The position numbers were made by a program, and so were the translations under genes. A DNA stretch of 39,506 bases from JBEKTY01 sp049515555 (GTDB taxonomy: Bacteria > Planctomycetota > Planctomycetia > Pirellulales > Thermoguttaceae), in the NCBI GenBank assembly GCA_049515555.1, contig JBEKTY010000064.1, forward strand, positions 1-39,506, read 5' to 3'. The notes under the pieces were generated by a model, which ran no database searches, was not told the origin of the DNA, and worked only from the letters and a program-made list of their open reading frames with translations. The first letter of the stretch is position 1; the number at the start of each line of letters is the position of its first letter. Below are positions 17,366-25,915 of this stretch, in pieces.

Positions 17366-19155
17366 ACACCTACACGCGGGGCACCCGCTTGCGGGTCGCG
17401 ACCATGCTACTGGCAATTTGCGGAGCCTGGACCGCGGAGGCCGCCGAGGAGACGCTACGGGTCGCCCTGGCGACGGCCCCGCTGGCCGATCCCAACATGG
17501 TCCTCTCGGCTTCGAGCTTCGACCGGCAGAAGCCCCAGCGGCCGATCGTCTATTACTCGGCCTACGGCAGCGAGGTCCTGCTGCCCAACCGCCGCATGGT
17601 CTTCTCCGCGCAGAACCCGCAACAGGCGCTTTCGATCGGCGGCGTCGCCGGCATCCTCCGGCAGGGGCCCGAGGGATTCCGCCTGGTCGTGGAAGGCAAG
17701 TCCGCGGCACTGAAGTTCTCCGGCCTGGGTTGCGCACCGGCGCCGATGGCGACGGCCGCCGACCCGCAATATCTGCTGGCCTTTCCGCGAGCGTTCTCTT
17801 TCGGCAACACAACCACGCTTTTTATCCGTGCCGGCTCGGTCAAGACCGCAACGGTCGGAAAGTGTCCGATCTTGTTGTACGACGAGAACCTCGACGGTTC
17901 GTACAGCAAGGGGACCGACGGCCTGTGCGTGGGCGATCCGGAAAAGATCGGCATCTTTGCGCCGGTCGCCGACCTCTTGCCCACGCCCGAGGCCGTCTAC
18001 CGCATCGAGCGGATCGCCCCGGACGGCTCGACCCTGACGCTGGCGGCGTACGCCGGCCCGACCGGCCGGTTGAAAGTCGAGTCGGCGGTGGAAGACGTGG
18101 AATGCCGCCTGGCGTTGGCTTCCGACGACGGCAAGTGTTCCTTCGGCATGCTCGCCGACGAGCAAGCCCTGGTGCTTCCCGCCGGCAAATACCAAGTGCT
18201 CTATGGGCTGCTCTACCGTCCGTTAGCCAGGCAGGCGGCTGCCATCGTCTTGCCCGGCAAGGGCCTGCCGATCCCGGTCCGCGCCAACGGGCAGGTCAAA
18301 CTGGTCCTCGGCGAATCGCTGCGGCAACCGTTGGAGGCGTCGGAACAGGTTCTGACCACGACCTTCGAGGCCCTGCTGGAAATCGACCTCAGTGGAGTGG
18401 TCGATGCCTGCGACCATGGCGAATTCAGCAAGGCGCAACAACTATTCACGCAGATTGCGGGGAAGTACCCGAGCGGACCGAACGTTGAGGCGACCCGCGG
18501 ATGGCTGGAAAGCGTCGGTCAGCGGGTGCAGCTTGAAGCGTCGCCCGAGGCCGTGGCCTTTCGTCAGGCGCAGGCCAAGGTGCTCGCGGCGGTCAAACAA
18601 GGCGATCCGGCGGCGGCCCGGCAGTGGCTCCCGGCGGCGCGAAAGGCGTTCAAGGCCATTCCGGCCCGGTTTGCCGGCTACGGGGCTTATCGAACCTGCA
18701 AGGCCCAGGCCGATGCCCTGGAGCGCTTCTGTGCGGGACGCGTGCCGGGCCTGAGGGCGACGTATTGGGAAGGGCTCTTCACGAAGCAATGCGGGGCCGA
18801 GAGGGTCGAACAGATCGATTGGGACGGGGCCCGTGCCGGCAAGACGCAATTCTTCGGCTGCCGCTACGACGGCTTCCTGGTCGTCCCCGAGAACGGCGAG
18901 TACGAGATTGCGTTAGCCAGTGCCCAAGCGGCCAAACTCTCGCTCGACGCTCAGCAAGTCATCGATCATGGCAGGGCGCACAACATGGCCGAACGATCAG
19001 TCAAATTGACGCTCACCGCCGGTCCGCACCCTCTGGAGATCGAGATGTGGAACACCCTGGGCCGCGGAGGGCTTCATCTCCGCTGGACGCCGCCGGGCGG
19101 ACGCAAAGCGATCGTTCCCCCCTGGGCCTTGGAATGCCGCTCCGCCGGCCCGTGA
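17362..19155 (+). CDS. Secreted protein with C-terminal PA14 domain
   Basis: The protein is 597 aa. ATG 17362 overlaps the previous stop codon by four bases and has GGAG about eight bases upstream. A signal peptide (RVATMLLAICGAWTAEAAEE) is followed by a roughly 300-residue region I do not recognise, then a helical stretch resembling tetratricopeptide packing (VVDACDHGEFSKAQQLFTQI, about 345-450). Residues about 461-594 form a PA14 domain (LRATYWEGLF, FLVVPENGEYEIALAS, GPHPLEIEMWNTLGRGGLHL), a carbohydrate-binding module. It is the last gene of the trio and probably binds the same glycan as its partners. Confidence 0.85.
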   Translation: MNTYTRGTRLRVATMLLAICGAWTAEAAEETLRVALATAPLADPNMVLSASSFDRQKPQRPIVYYSAYGSEVLLPNRRMVFSAQNPQQALSIGGVAGILRQGPEGFRLVVEGKSAALKFSGLGCAPAPMATAADPQYLLAFPRAFSFGNTTTLFIRAGSVKTATVGKCPILLYDENLDGSYSKGTDGLCVGDPEKIGIFAPVADLLPTPEAVYRIERIAPDGSTLTLAAYAGPTGRLKVESAVEDVECRLALASDDGKCSFGMLADEQALVLPAGKYQVLYGLLYRPLARQAAAIVLPGKGLPIPVRANGQVKLVLGESLRQPLEASEQVLTTTFEALLEIDLSGVVDACDHGEFSKAQQLFTQIAGKYPSGPNVEATRGWLESVGQRVQLEASPEAVAFRQAQAKVLAAVKQGDPAAARQWLPAARKAFKAIPARFAGYGAYRTCKAQADALERFCAGRVPGLRATYWEGLFTKQCGAERVEQIDWDGARAGKTQFFGCRYDGFLVVPENGEYEIALASAQAAKLSLDAQQVIDHGRAHNMAERSVKLTLTAGPHPLEIEMWNTLGRGGLHLRWTPPGGRKAIVPPWALECRSAGP

Positions 19156-19162
19156 ACGGTTA

Positions 19163-19445
19163 CCTGGAATGGAGCCGCCGTATTCTGGCTTTTGCTGGGT
19201 ACACTGGCCCAGGTTACCTTGACCTGCCAGCCGACTTCGCTGTAAGGGGCGACGATGATCACTTCGGCGGCTACGGCACCACCGTGGACCACGTTCTGGC
19301 GATGGCTCTTGACGACCCCTCGATGGACGACGATCTCCACAAGACCCTGGCTGCGCACGAGATCGTGCTTGGGGAGGAGTGAGCCGACGGCCGGCCCCGT
19401 CTTGGCTTGGTCTGTGTCACCGAGGGCGATGAGGGTCTGGAACAA
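19163..19445 (-). pseudogene. Possible decayed minus-strand reading frame
   Basis: Minus-strand translation gives a hydrophobic, protein-like sequence (AEVIIVAPYSEVGWQVKVTW), but no good ribosome site or family was found. The opposite strand is also open here, so this may be chance. It fills the left part of the 733-base gap 19156-19888; the right part is repeat copy D. Confidence 0.2.
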
Positions 19446-19563
19446 CGGCTTCAGACACCGGGGCCGCGGCAGCGGGTGTCAAGAAAAACTTGGTAACTCA
19501 GCGGCTAATTTGCCACATTAGGGTTAGTCGTGATTGCCGATCATGGTGGATGGCGGTGCATTT

Positions 19564-19840
19564 CCTTGCCTGCGTCGGAGTGCCCCTCCTCCGCGCGCAA
19601 GCAGTCGCAAAATGCTTCGGATGCGACGCGCCCCCGAGGTCGGCATGTGACGTTGAAAACACCGCCGTGCATTAGGGTGGGGTGGCTCTTCCTGGCATCT
19701 GTGCGTTCGTTGTTGGAAACCTCAGATCTTATGGCTTTCCAGCGCTTTGAATTCTGATGGCGATCTCGGACTTCTGTGGCCGGAAAAGTGCAGGGCGAAC
19801 ACGACTCGCGGGTCCAGCATCAGAAAAGCAACCTCTTGTG
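19564..19840 (+). repeat. Dispersed intergenic repeat, copy D
   Basis: This and copy E are the most similar pair. Both have TTGCCTGCGTCGG, CCTCCTCCGCGCGCAAGCAG and AAATGCTTCGGATG in the left block, then CGAGGT, GCGTTGAA or GACGTTGAAAACACC, and in the right block GCGCTTTGAATT or GCACTTTGAATT and ATGGCGATCTCGGACT. The copy ends about 49 bases before the fucosidase start codon. Confidence 0.75.
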
Positions 19841-19888
19841 ACACAGCGTCCGGCGCGACCATAATGGGGAAAAGGAGAATCGCCATCA

Positions 19889-21256
19889 ATGAACAGAACC
19901 ACACGACACACCGTTATCGCCTTCGTTACCGCCCTGCTGCTGACGCCGCTGACGGCGCTGCATGCCGCCGAGCCGACACCGAACGGGAAGCAACTACCAG
20001 CCGCCGATCTGCTGAAAGCCCAACCCCAAGCCATCGAGACATGGAAGGACATGCGCTTCGGCATGTTCATCTGCTGGGGCCCAGTCACGCTGACGGGCCG
20101 GGAAATCGGATGGACGCGTGGCAATCCGACGCCGGTCGGGGAATACGACAATCTTTACAAGAAATGGAATCCGCAGAAGTTCAATGCCGAAGAGTGGGTC
20201 GAGGTTGCCAGGGACACCGGCGCGCGTTACATCGTCTTTCTCCTCAAACATCATGATGGGTTCTGCCTTTGGGACACGAAGCAGACCGATTACAACATCA
20301 TGAACGGTCCGTTCAAGCGGGATGTTGCCAAGGAAATGGAAGTGGCGTGCCGGAAGCACGGCATCGGCTTCTTCCCGTATTACTCGACGTGCGATTGGCA
20401 TCATCCGGATTTCCCGGTCACCGGCCCGGGCGGGAAGGTGAAACGCCCTGTCGCCAATCTCGACCGCTATAATGACTACCTCGAATCGCAAGTCAAGGAG
20501 TTGATCACCGGCTACGGTCCGCTGGTCGGCATCTGGTTCGACGTGCCGCAGTGTTTCGACCGTGCCCGCGGTCAACGGGTCATTCGCTTCGCCCGCTCGC
20601 TCCAGCCGGACATTCTCGTCAACAACCGCACCGGCGCGCTGGGGGATTTCGACACCCCTGAACAGACCGTCGGCCGCTGCCAGTTCGGCCGTCCGTGGGA
20701 AAGCTGCCTCACGCTGGGGACGCAGTGGACCTGGAAACCGAACGACACACTGAAGCCGTATACCGACGCGATCCGCATCCTGGTGGCCTGCGCTGTCGGC
20801 GACGGCAATCTCGCACTGAACACGAACCCCATGCCCGACGGCCGGATCGAGCCGCGGCAAGTCGAGAGTTTCCGCAAGATTGGCGCGTGGCTGAAGCAGT
20901 ACGGTGAATCCATCTACGGCACGCGCGGCGGGCCCTTCGTGGCGCCCAGTGCCAGCGCGGTCAAGGCTCTGGGAGATCACTTCGCCTTGCCGGGCGGCGC
21001 ATGGTGGGGCGGCAGTACGCACAAGGGCAATGTCATCTACCTGCATATCCTCCGTTGGCCGAGCGACACGATCACGCTCACGGCGATCCCACGCAAAATC
21101 ATCAAGACCTGCGTGTTGACCGGCGGCCAAGCAACCGTGAAACAGACCGAAAGAGGTATCGAAATCGACGTGCCAGCCGCCAAGCGAGATGCCGTCGATA
21201 CCATCGTGAAACTCGAACTCGACGGCCCGGCATTGGGCCTCACAAAATCACCATGA
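19889..21256 (+). CDS. Alpha-L-fucosidase, GH29 family, secreted
   Basis: The protein is 455 aa, a usual length for the family. AAGGAGA at 19872-19878 precedes ATG 19889. The signal peptide is MNRTTRHTVIAFVTALLLTP, ending near LHAAEP. GH29 hallmarks are clear: RFGMFICWGPVTL, KHHDGFCLWDTKQTDYN, RDVAKEMEVACRKHGIGFFP and GIWFDVP, whose D218 aligns with the family nucleophile; ILVNNRTG follows. The enzyme is known to hydrolyse alpha-L-fucosyl linkages with retention, and is expected here to remove terminal fucose from an extracellular glycan. The stop codon overlaps the next start (ATGA), so the two genes are translationally coupled. Confidence 0.95.
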   Translation: MNRTTRHTVIAFVTALLLTPLTALHAAEPTPNGKQLPAADLLKAQPQAIETWKDMRFGMFICWGPVTLTGREIGWTRGNPTPVGEYDNLYKKWNPQKFNAEEWVEVARDTGARYIVFLLKHHDGFCLWDTKQTDYNIMNGPFKRDVAKEMEVACRKHGIGFFPYYSTCDWHHPDFPVTGPGGKVKRPVANLDRYNDYLESQVKELITGYGPLVGIWFDVPQCFDRARGQRVIRFARSLQPDILVNNRTGALGDFDTPEQTVGRCQFGRPWESCLTLGTQWTWKPNDTLKPYTDAIRILVACAVGDGNLALNTNPMPDGRIEPRQVESFRKIGAWLKQYGESIYGTRGGPFVAPSASAVKALGDHFALPGGAWWGGSTHKGNVIYLHILRWPSDTITLTAIPRKIIKTCVLTGGQATVKQTERGIEIDVPAAKRDAVDTIVKLELDGPALGLTKSP

Positions 21257-22293
21257 ACTCACGCGAACGAGTCCTTACTGCTTTCAACCACGTTGAGCCG
21301 GATCGCGTGCCGTGCTGGTGCGGTGCGTCGCCCGAGTTCATCGCCAAGGCGTGCCGGCAACTGAATCTGCCGGATACGGAGAGTTTCTTGGTCCGCATCG
21401 GCGATGACTTTCGTCGCGTCTTCGCGCGGTATGACGGGCCGGAGCAGTTTAGCCCCACCGCAAACCTCGCGCCGGGCGCGACCTACCGCACGCCCTTTGG
21501 CGTCGAGCGGCACGGCTACGGCTATGGCCAACCTTTGAGCCATCCGCTGGCCCGCGCTTCGCTCAACGAGGTCCACGATTTCCACTGGCCCGATCCCGGG
21601 TGGATGGATGTTTCGCACATTCGCTTCGAGGCGCTGGCTTGGAAGGGGCAATACGCCATCCTGGGAGGCGATTGGTCGCCATTCTGGCACGATGCCATCG
21701 ATCTGCTGGGCATGGAGGCGCTGTACTACAAGTTCTATGACGAACCGGAAGTGGTCGACGCCGTGCTCAAGCACATCGTTGACTACTACGCCGGTGTCAG
21801 CCAACGCATTTTCGCGGCAGCCGGTGACGCCATCGACATCTTCTTCATCGGAAACGATTTCGGCAGTCAGAGCGGGCCGTTGATGGGCGAGGACCTTTTT
21901 CGACGCTTCATGCTGCCGTACCTGGAACGGCTTTGCTGCCTGGGACACGAGCACGGCAAGAAAGTCATGATGCATTGCTGCGGCGCGTTTGCGCCCTTGC
22001 TGCCCGCGATGATCGAAGCCGGACTCGACGGTGTGCAGGCGTTGCAGCCCACCACGCCAGACATGCAGCCGGCGGCGCTCAAAGCCCGCTTTGGCCGGCA
22101 ACTGGTGCTCAACGGCTGCATTGACTCCCATCATGTGCTTATCGAAGGTACGCCCGCGGTGGTGCGTCAACGCACACGGGAGATTGTCAACATCATGCAC
22201 CACGGCGGCGGCTATATCCTCTCGGCCAGCCACGATTACCTGCTGGAAGAAACGCCTGTGGAAAATGTTCTGGCGATGTTCGACGCCCTGTGA
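21253..22293 (+). CDS. Uroporphyrinogen decarboxylase-like / corrinoid methyltransferase-like protein
   Basis: The protein is 346 aa from ATG 21253, overlapping the fucosidase stop by four bases. It has no signal peptide and should be cytosolic. The N-terminus (MNSRERVLTAFNHVEPDRVP) and the strands IDIFFIGNDFGSQSGPLM, GKKVMMHCCGAFAPLLPAMI and YILSASHDY are typical of the UroD/MtaA/CmuA superfamily. The RQAGR-type active-site motif of true heme-pathway HemE is missing, with CWCGASPEF in its place. Members of this type are common in planctomycete sugar loci and their reaction is unknown. Coupling to a secreted fucosidase suggests a role in handling a product of glycan breakdown, but that is inference. 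Confidence 0.85.
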   Translation: MNSRERVLTAFNHVEPDRVPCWCGASPEFIAKACRQLNLPDTESFLVRIGDDFRRVFARYDGPEQFSPTANLAPGATYRTPFGVERHGYGYGQPLSHPLARASLNEVHDFHWPDPGWMDVSHIRFEALAWKGQYAILGGDWSPFWHDAIDLLGMEALYYKFYDEPEVVDAVLKHIVDYYAGVSQRIFAAAGDAIDIFFIGNDFGSQSGPLMGEDLFRRFMLPYLERLCCLGHEHGKKVMMHCCGAFAPLLPAMIEAGLDGVQALQPTTPDMQPAALKARFGRQLVLNGCIDSHHVLIEGTPAVVRQRTREIVNIMHHGGGYILSASHDYLLEETPVENVLAMFDAL

Positions 22294-22343
22294 GGCGGGG
22301 CGGGATAAGGGGGCGATATTTCCTATTGCAGTCGCGACCATGA

Positions 22344-22372
22344 CCGGACGATTGTCTCAGAAACCCGTCCGG
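22344..22372 (+). terminator. Terminator-like hairpin after the UroD-like gene
   Basis: CCGGACG (22344-22350) pairs with CGTCCGG (22366-22372) around a 15-base loop, 50 bases after the stop. No T-run follows. It could end the fucosidase transcript. Confidence 0.3.
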
Positions 22373-22431
22373 CCCGAGACATCTTGGAAAAGCACGGCTT
22401 TCTCGGAGCAAAGTGCCCCGTCGCTCCCGAT

Positions 22432-22690
22432 CGTTGCCTGCGTCGGTCACCCCCTCCTCCGCGCGCAAGCAGTCGCGAAATGCTTCGGATGTGATGCGGC
22501 CCCGAGGTTGGCGTGGCGCGTTGAAGACGCCGCTGTGCATCGGGGCGAGGCGGCTATTCGTGGCCCCAAGGAAACCTGAAGTTCTACGGCGGCACTTTGA
22601 ATTACGAAATGGCGATCTCGGACTCGTTTTGTCAGGAAATCTGCGGCAGGGTGGGCGGATCAACTCAGCGTCAAGAAAGGAATCTTCCTG
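22432..22690 (+). repeat. Dispersed intergenic repeat, copy E
   Basis: The left block holds the exact core CTGCGTCGGTCACCCCC and the CGCGCGCAAGCAGTCGCG extension. The right block (about 22590-22690) aligns with copies A, B and D and ends in GGGTGGGCGGATC then TCAGCGTCAAGAAAGG. It ends about 83 bases before the rhamnosidase start. With the hairpin at 22344-22372 it accounts for most of the 479-base gap. Confidence 0.75.
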
Positions 22691-22772
22691 GGGCGATAGC
22701 TTTGAACCGGCTTCGATTTGCAGTATCATCTCAGTCACGAAGCTGTTTGTACCTTCAAAGGGAGCCTGAGAA

Positions 22773-25709
22773 ATGCCCGTCATAAGAACCGCCGCCTTGC
22801 TTCTCGCCGTCCTGTTGCTTTCGGTCGTGCCCGCGGTTGCCGACCCGCCGGCGAGCGCGCCGGCGCAAGTCAACGCCGATCCGTTGGCCGCGACCTTCGA
22901 AACACCGCCCGCCGAAACCCGGCCATGGGTCTATTGGATGGTCATGGACGGCACGCTGACGAAGGAGGGAATCACCGCCGACCTGGAAGCCATGCAACAG
23001 GCCGGTATCGGCGGCGCAATCATCATGGAAACCGACCTGGGCATTCCCCGAGGGCCCGTGCGGTTCATGAGCCTGCCATGGCAAGAGTCGATCCGCCACG
23101 CCTTCCGTGAGGCCGACCGCCTGGGAATCGAGATCGCCTTGAGCACCGGTCCGGGCTGGTGCGGCACAGGCGGTCCCTGGGTCAAGCCCGAACAGTCGAT
23201 GCAACACCTCGTGGGCAGCGAGACCCACGTGAAGGGACCGGTGCACTTCGATGCGCCGTTGCCGCAGCCCGCGCCGCGAACGCCGTTTTTCGGTGAAGAC
23301 ACACTGACGCCCGAGTTGCATAAGGTCTGGAAAGAATTCTACCGCGACGTCTACGTCGTGGCGTTTCCGACACCCGCCGGCGCGTACCGCATCCCCGATG
23401 TCAACGAGAAGGCTCTCTACTTCCGCCCACCCTATTCGTCGCAGGCAGGCGTCAAACCGTATCTGACTCCCGATCGGACGATCCTGCCGCCCGAGCAGTG
23501 CATTCATGCCAAAGAGGTCATCGACCTGTCGGCGAAGCTTGCCCGCGATGGACGCCTGGCGTGGGACATGCCGGCAGGCGATTGGACGATCGTGCGTTTC
23601 GGCCGGACCATCACCGGCCAGACGACGCGGCCGGCGCCGGCCCCTGGACTGGGCTTCGAGTCCGATAAGTTCGACCGCGCGGCTCTCGACGCCCATTTCG
23701 CGGCTTACGTCGGCGTGCTGCTCAAGACGGCCGGCGAGCCGCCGCACCGCGACCGGGGCCTCACGGCCGTACATTTCGATAGCTGGGAGATGAGCTCGCA
23801 AAACTGGTCGGAGAAGTTCCCGCAGGAGTTTCGCCGGCGGCGCGGCTACGACCTGCTGTTGTACTTGCCTGTGATGCTTGGCCGCGTGGTACAAAGCGTC
23901 GAGGTCTCGGAACGGTTCCTGTGGGACCTGCGGCGGACCGCGCAGGAACTCGTGGTCGAAAACCACGCCATGCACCTCCGCGAGCTGGCCGGTCGCCACG
24001 GCCTGAAGCTTTCGATCGAACCGTACGACTTGAACCCGGCCGGCGATCTCGCCCTGGGCGCCGCGGCCGACGTGCCGATGGGCGAATTCTGGTCGCGCGG
24101 CTTCAACACCACGTTCAGCGTTGTCGAGGCCGTGTCGGTCGGGCATACCGAAGGACGGCCAATCATTGGGGCCGAGTCGTTTACCTCTGCCCGCGATGCG
24201 TGGCAAGCCTATCCCGCCACCCTCAAGCCGCAAGGCGATTGGGCCTTGTGCGCGGGCGTGAACCGCTTCGTCTTTCACCGCTATGCCCATCAGCCCTGGC
24301 TCGATCGTTATCCAGGCATGACGTTCGGCCCGTATGGGATCCATTGGGACCGCACCCAGACCTGGTGGGAGATGGTCGCCGCTTATCACCAATACCTGGC
24401 CCGTTGCCAGACGCTGCTCCGCCGCGGCCTGCCGGTAGCCGACGTGCTGTACCTCGACCTCGAAGGGGCGCCGGATGCGTTTTGCCCACCACCCTCGGCC
24501 ATGCTCTCCGGACTGCCCGACCGCCGCGGCTACAACTTCGACGGCTGCGTGCCGGGCACGCTTATCGCCCGTGCATCGGTTGATAACGGACGCATCGTAT
24601 TTCCCGACGGCATGTCGTATCGCCTGCTCATCTTGCCGCAAACCAGGTCGATGACCCCGGCAGTGCTGCAAAAGATCAAGCAGTTGGCCGAGGCCGGGGC
24701 CACGGTAATCGGCACGCCGGTGGAGCAATCGCCAAGCCTGGAGAACTATCCGCAGTGTGATCAGCAGGCACGGCAACTTGCGGCCGCGATTCGGGGCAAC
24801 AAGCAGGTAGTTGCACCGGCGTCCGGTGCCGGGCTGTATCCGGACTATGAATTCACCGCACGGCTCCTGGCCGGAAAGGGCATTCCGGCCGACTTCGAAT
24901 CGGACGGAAACCTCCGCTACACGCATCGCCACGACAGCGACACGGAGATCTACTTCGTCGGCAACCGCACGGATAAGCAGACGGCGGCAACATGTCGCTT
25001 CCGCGTCGTCGCCTGCCAGCCCGAACTTTGGGACCCCGTAACAGGCCAGCGGAGAATCCTGCCTGACTACCGCGAGGAACAAGGACGGATGGCCGTTCCG
25101 CTCTGCTTCGCGCCGCATCAAAGCTACTTCGTTGTCTTTCGCAAGGGCCATAACGCGCAGTCCGTAGCGGAGTCGCCGGACAAGGCCCAGCTTGCCGCCA
25201 CGGCAAACTTCCCTCCAGCGAAACTCCTGGCCGAATTCGAGCGTTCATGGGAAGTCGCCTTCGATCCGAAATGGGGCGGCCTGGGCCGGGTGACGTTCGA
25301 GAAGTTGGAAGATTGGGCCAAGCGGCCAGAACTAGAAATCCGTTACTATTCCGGCAAGGCCACCTACGGTACGACGTTCGACGCGCCGTCTGCGGCGAGC
25401 CGCATGACGCGGCTCTTTCTCGACCTGGGCGAAGTGGTCGCGATGGCCCGAATCAAGCTGAACGGGCGCGACCTGGGCGTCGTCTGGTGCGCCCCGTGGC
25501 GTGTGGCACTGCCCAAAGGGCTCGTGAAACCGACCGGCAACGAGTTGGAAATCACGGTAGCCAACCGCTGGCCCAACCGCCTTATCCGCGATGCCGGTTT
25601 GCCTGCCGATCAGCGGTTAACATGGAGCACGTGGAGCCCGTACCAACCGAAAGACCGGCCCTTGCCTTCGGGCCTAATGGGCCCAGTCCGGCTGACAGGC
25701 GAAGAGTGA
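22773..25709 (+). CDS. Alpha-L-rhamnosidase-like, GH106 family, secreted
   Basis: The protein is 978 aa. GGGAG lies about nine bases before ATG 22773. A signal peptide (RTAALLLAVLLLSVVPAVAD) is followed by the GH106 opening (RPWVYWMVMDGTLTKEGITA, LEAMQQAGIGGAIIM), and by GIEIALSTGPGWCGTGGPWV. The C-terminal beta-sandwich is also typical of the family (VVAMARIKLNGRDLGVVWCA, GNELEITVANRWPNRLIRD). GH106 enzymes are known to release alpha-L-rhamnose from pectic and other glycans. The catalytic glutamates were not mapped. Together with the upstream GH29 enzyme it implies a 6-deoxysugar-rich substrate. The gene is separated by 206 bases from the next one. Confidence 0.88.
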   Translation: MPVIRTAALLLAVLLLSVVPAVADPPASAPAQVNADPLAATFETPPAETRPWVYWMVMDGTLTKEGITADLEAMQQAGIGGAIIMETDLGIPRGPVRFMSLPWQESIRHAFREADRLGIEIALSTGPGWCGTGGPWVKPEQSMQHLVGSETHVKGPVHFDAPLPQPAPRTPFFGEDTLTPELHKVWKEFYRDVYVVAFPTPAGAYRIPDVNEKALYFRPPYSSQAGVKPYLTPDRTILPPEQCIHAKEVIDLSAKLARDGRLAWDMPAGDWTIVRFGRTITGQTTRPAPAPGLGFESDKFDRAALDAHFAAYVGVLLKTAGEPPHRDRGLTAVHFDSWEMSSQNWSEKFPQEFRRRRGYDLLLYLPVMLGRVVQSVEVSERFLWDLRRTAQELVVENHAMHLRELAGRHGLKLSIEPYDLNPAGDLALGAAADVPMGEFWSRGFNTTFSVVEAVSVGHTEGRPIIGAESFTSARDAWQAYPATLKPQGDWALCAGVNRFVFHRYAHQPWLDRYPGMTFGPYGIHWDRTQTWWEMVAAYHQYLARCQTLLRRGLPVADVLYLDLEGAPDAFCPPPSAMLSGLPDRRGYNFDGCVPGTLIARASVDNGRIVFPDGMSYRLLILPQTRSMTPAVLQKIKQLAEAGATVIGTPVEQSPSLENYPQCDQQARQLAAAIRGNKQVVAPASGAGLYPDYEFTARLLAGKGIPADFESDGNLRYTHRHDSDTEIYFVGNRTDKQTAATCRFRVVACQPELWDPVTGQRRILPDYREEQGRMAVPLCFAPHQSYFVVFRKGHNAQSVAESPDKAQLAATANFPPAKLLAEFERSWEVAFDPKWGGLGRVTFEKLEDWAKRPELEIRYYSGKATYGTTFDAPSAASRMTRLFLDLGEVVAMARIKLNGRDLGVVWCAPWRVALPKGLVKPTGNELEITVANRWPNRLIRDAGLPADQRLTWSTWSPYQPKDRPLPSGLMGPVRLTGEE

Positions 25710-25712
25710 AAG

Positions 25713-25758
25713 CGCGAGCGATAAGCTCACGGTCTTTCGCTCCGCTGGATCGCTCGCG
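25713..25758 (+). other. Ten-base inverted repeat downstream of the rhamnosidase
   Basis: CGCGAGCGAT (25713-25722) pairs perfectly with ATCGCTCGCG (25749-25758) around a 26-base loop that itself holds TTTCGCTCCGC. It starts three bases after the rhamnosidase stop codon. It may be a terminator or a member of a palindromic repeat family. Confidence 0.45.
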
Positions 25759-25915
25759 TTGCGGCTTGCGACTCCGCGCTCCTGCAGGGCAGCGACCGCC
25801 GTTGCTCAGTAGGCGATGGTGCTTCTCGCAGTATCGGATTCCTTCTTGATATCTTACGACGACCGAGTAGATTAGTGTAGGTTCGCTCTACTTAGACAGG
25901 GGCGGAGTATGTCCT

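Noticed and set aside
18624..19382. Plus-strand frame of 252 codons running past the PA14 gene
   Set aside because: Most of it is an out-of-frame shadow of the PA14 gene. The tail is acidic and protein-like but has no own start with a ribosome site.
22755..25151. Long minus-strand open frame of 798 codons
   Set aside because: It is antisense to the GH106 gene and has no recognisable motif.
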